Positions 61,736 through 64,000 of a stretch of 64,000 nt of DNA are shown piece after piece. The translations under genes and the position numbers were made by a program. Every line of letters begins with the position of its first letter. The first letter of the stretch is position 1. The stretch is from NCBI RefSeq assembly GCF_019797825.1, contig NZ_CP081855.1:1922001-1986000 (forward strand), read 5' to 3'. This stretch comes from Limosilactobacillus panis. GTDB lineage: Bacteria > Bacillota > Bacilli > Lactobacillales > Lactobacillaceae. The notes beneath the pieces are model-generated. The model saw only the letters and a program-made list of their open reading frames with translations, did no database searches and was not told where the DNA came from.

Positions 61736-62674
61736 TTATTCATGAAATTCAACTGGTAAGGTGACTGACGAAACGGCGACAGTTGGTTCAGTTACCCGCT
61801 TAAGAAGGGTCTTAATTAAGGCGGCGGCTAACTTGGGGATTGGCTGAATAACCGTCGGCAGTTGGGGAGCAATGCGACGAATCAGCTGTGAACCATCATA
61901 GCCAGTGATGAAGAAGTCCTGTCCCATCCTTAACCCCTGTTGCTGATAAATCGCGGCAATTTCAAGAGCCTGGACATCGTTTGAGGCCACCACCCCATCG
62001 TAAATACCAGGGAAGGTCGTTGAAAAGTCAAGGTCTCCTAAAGCCAGCGGATCAAAGCTGCAATGCTTTTCCGTCAACTGGTCCAGGGCCCCCTGCAGCC
62101 GGTTCAGCGTTGGTGAAGCAGACGTGTCTTCATCAACAATCACTGCAATGTGGCGGGCGTTTTTCCGTAGCAAGTATTCCACGGCGAGTTGGCCGCCGCG
62201 GTAGCTGTCAGAAGCAACGATAGGAATGTTGTCAGCCAGGTAGCGGTCAAAGGAAACGATGGGCGCGGAGATTTGATGGTACTCCGCAATGTCTAAGTTA
62301 TGGGAACCAGAAATGATCCCGTCAACCTGGTTGGCCATCAGCATACTAAGGTACTCGTGTTCAATTTCGGGATTTTCCGCCGATGACGCGATGATTGCCT
62401 TATAGCCTTGATTAAAGAGTTGGCGCTCAAGTTCATTGACTAACTCCGCGAAAAAGGGGTTGGTCAGGTTAGGGAAAATCAGGCCAACAAACTTAGAAGG
62501 TTTCCCCTGCATTGCCCGCGCTAGTGCATTGGGCTGGTAGTTAAGCTCCCGCATAGCTTCATGAACCTTTTTAATTGTTTTGGAGCTGAGTGATCCGTAA
62601 TTATTGATTACCCGTGAGACGGTCGTTACGGAAACCCCAGCCAGTTGTGCAACATCTTTTAACTTTGCTACCAT
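61736..62674 (-). CDS. LacI-family transcriptional regulator (ScrR-like)
   Basis: A 312-residue repressor. The helix-turn-helix is LKDVAQLAGVSVTTVSRVIN (residues 5-24), the hinge helix NYQPNALARAMQG (about 46-58) and the effector domain carries VGLIFPNLTNPFFAELVNEL, GIISGSHN and VVASNDVQALEIAA. It most resembles sucrose/fructan regulators (ScrR/SacR), which is a tentative call. GCGAGGAAA precedes the ATG. No sugar genes adjoin it inside the window, so its regulon may be remote; the TCAACCGGTTGA palindromes at the two pgi promoters are candidate sites. Confidence 0.85.
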   Translation of the reverse strand: MVAKLKDVAQLAGVSVTTVSRVINNYGSLSSKTIKKVHEAMRELNYQPNALARAMQGKPSKFVGLIFPNLTNPFFAELVNELERQLFNQGYKAIIASSAENPEIEHEYLSMLMANQVDGIISGSHNLDIAEYHQISAPIVSFDRYLADNIPIVASDSYRGGQLAVEYLLRKNARHIAVIVDEDTSASPTLNRLQGALDQLTEKHCSFDPLALGDLDFSTTFPGIYDGVVASNDVQALEIAAIYQQQGLRMGQDFFITGYDGSQLIRRIAPQLPTVIQPIPKLAAALIKTLLKRVTEPTVAVSSVTLPVEFHE

Positions 62675-63052
62675 GTTAAATTTCCTCGCATCCCTAGTGT
62701 TAAACTACTTCATTATAGCCTAGTGCCACCCCAACTGGAATCACTTTCTTTAATTTAGTAGAGATTAAGTATGAAATTACTATCATCTATTAAAAATGTT
62801 TTTCACGTGATAAAGTGGGATCAAAAGGCCAAAGTTAGTGGTTAAATTGGTTATTTTAAACTGTTCAAAATATAAATTTACTTATTTTATTTCTAATAGT
62901 TCATTGACGCATATCAAAAATAATGCTACCTTAATTAATAGTGAAATCTTAATAACTTCTTAACTTTTTTGTGCAAAATTATTCAGGGAAGAAAGACAGT
63001 CTTCCGATTATCTTTCAACTATCACTTTTAAATGACAGGGGAGCTTAATCAA
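62675..63052. other. AT-rich intergenic region upstream of the cell-wall hydrolase
   Basis: About 380 bases without a gene. It includes a CACGTG palindrome (about 62804-62809), a hairpin GGAAGA/TCTTCC (62987-63006) in the presumed leader of the hydrolase, and many A/T runs. No confident promoter hexamers were assigned. Confidence 0.5.
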
Positions 63053-64000
63053 TGAATCAACAGGTAAACGCTAATTCAAAGCACTTCAAAATGTATAAAA
63101 GTGGTCGCAAGTGGATGGTTGCCAGCTTAACTGCGGTAACACTGCTCACTGCTACTGGGGTCGTTGCCCACGCTGACGAAAACAACGCAAACGACCAACC
63201 GGCAGCCGTTTCAAATGTTAATGCGGACAGCCAAGCAGCTAACCAACAAAGTACTGCAGTAAACAATGTGGCACCGGCATCTGCTAGCACAGCAGCCTCA
63301 CAAGCAGCGACGGCCAATAACACCGTTTCCAGTGCTACTAACCAGGACAACAGTGCTCAGGCTACTTCAACACAGAGCTTTGCTGCCCAGACCAACACTC
63401 AACAGGTTAACTTAAACTCACTTCACTTTAGCAACAATGCCTCATCCCAACGCTTTATTGAAAGCGTAGCGCCGGGTGCAATTAACGGTTGGAACAAGTA
63501 CGGTGTTCTGCCTTCCGTAACCGTTGCTCAAGCAATCATCGAAAGTGGCTGGGGCCGGTCTGGTTTAGCTACGCAAGCCCACAACCTCTTCGGTATCAAG
63601 GGCTCGTATAACGGTAACTCGGTTACGATGCCGACCCGTGAAGTATACGGTGGCCGGTCTGTTTACATCAACGATGCCTTCCGTGCTTACGCTAACAACT
63701 CACAATCTGTTGAAGATCACGGAAGCTTCCTATATGTCAACAGTCGTTACCATAACTTGCTTGGCGACACTAATTATGCTTCTGTTGCCCGGAAACTACA
63801 GGCCGATGGTTACGCAACCGACCCTAACTACGCCAACGCATTAATCCGGATGGTACAGACTTACGGATTAAATCAACTGGATTCCGTAGCCATCTCTGGT
63901 AAGACGGTTATCAATAAGCAGCAAAATGATAACTCATCGAGTAGTTACGCAGGCAGCACTAATTACTACACCGTTCACAGTGGCGACACTTTATCCAGCA
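63053..64000 (+). CDS. Secreted GH73 N-acetylglucosaminidase with LysM, partial at window end
   Basis: Starts at ATG 63053 after GGGGAGC and stays open to the last base. The N-terminus has the extended KxYKxGKxW-type signal (KMYKSGRKWMVASL, then a hydrophobic core and cleavage near VVAHADEN). A low-complexity Ala/Asn/Gln/Ser linker covers about residues 40-125. The GH73 domain (about 130-270) contains VTVAQAIIESGWGRSGLA with the catalytic Glu, AHNLFGIKGSYNG and FRAYANNSQSVEDHG. A LysM repeat begins YYTVHSGDTLSS at the window edge. It should cleave peptidoglycan glycan strands during wall turnover. Confidence 0.92.

Overview
The window looks like a chromosomal segment of a heterofermentative lactobacillus, most likely Limosilactobacillus (for example the fermentum/mucosae/oris group). 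The pointers are the galK-galT-galR order, a type 2 GalT, D-lactate dehydrogenase, PepO, a KxYKxGKxW signal peptide, free-sugar kinases in place of PTS genes, CcpA-type cre boxes, and moderately GC-rich coding DNA cut by AT-rich insertion sequences. Genus is an inference; no rRNA or tRNA gene is present to confirm it.

Layout. 1-6.9 kb: the gal operon (minus strand) with a cre/GalR control region, then a divergent operon of an SGNH hydrolase, a tyrosine phosphatase, a PEBP-like protein and a small protein. 7-9.2 kb: an IS110 transposase abutting an IS66 remnant and duplicated IS66-like ends. 9.3-14.5 kb: a pgi-fructokinase-VOC-alcohol dehydrogenase operon and an MFS transporter. 14.8-20.2 kb: an AT-rich stretch with a LacI-family remnant, a small membrane protein, tdk, IS982 copy 1, an IS30 element and a KUP potassium transporter. 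20.2-22.2 kb: a group II intron. 22.2-25.2 kb: two unknown genes, a frameshifted GreA paralogue and PnuC. 25.2-29.1 kb: IS1182 copy 1, D-LDH and an aminotransferase. 29.3-33.7 kb: a Bce-type two-component/ABC module in which three of four genes are broken. 33.7-38.3 kb: an internally deleted IS3 element, an aldehyde dehydrogenase and a cardiolipin synthase. 38.4-41.4 kb: a second pgi-fructokinase pair flanked by two SemiSWEET genes. 41.4-47.4 kb: IS982 copy 2, IS1182 copy 2, a macrodomain protein, a broken HTH-membrane regulator and intron copy 2. 47.4-55.6 kb: pepO, a tightly coupled glycosylase-MoxR-VWA operon, DUF488, NnrE and a nitroreductase. 55.6-64 kb: IS982 copy 3, a frameshifted corA, hisS with a T-box leader, a second MFS transporter, a LacI regulator, and a GH73 cell-wall hydrolase cut by the window end.

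How the genes work together. The most coherent system is the SemiSWEET/fructokinase/phosphoglucose isomerase locus: facilitated uptake of an unphosphorylated hexose, ATP-dependent phosphorylation by a ROK kinase, and isomerisation to glucose-6-phosphate. pgi and one SemiSWEET gene are divergent, and a single perfect palindrome contains both of their -35 boxes, while a cre overlaps the pgi -10. The same promoter design sits in front of the other pgi copy at 13.1 kb, whose divergent partner is gone. The second theme is genome decay and mobility: three IS982 copies with clean 8-bp duplications, two IS1182 copies, two 1909-bp group II introns each placed just behind a Rho-independent terminator, IS30, IS110, IS66 and IS3 relics, and at least six disrupted host genes. 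No CRISPR array, prophage or classical defence island was seen.
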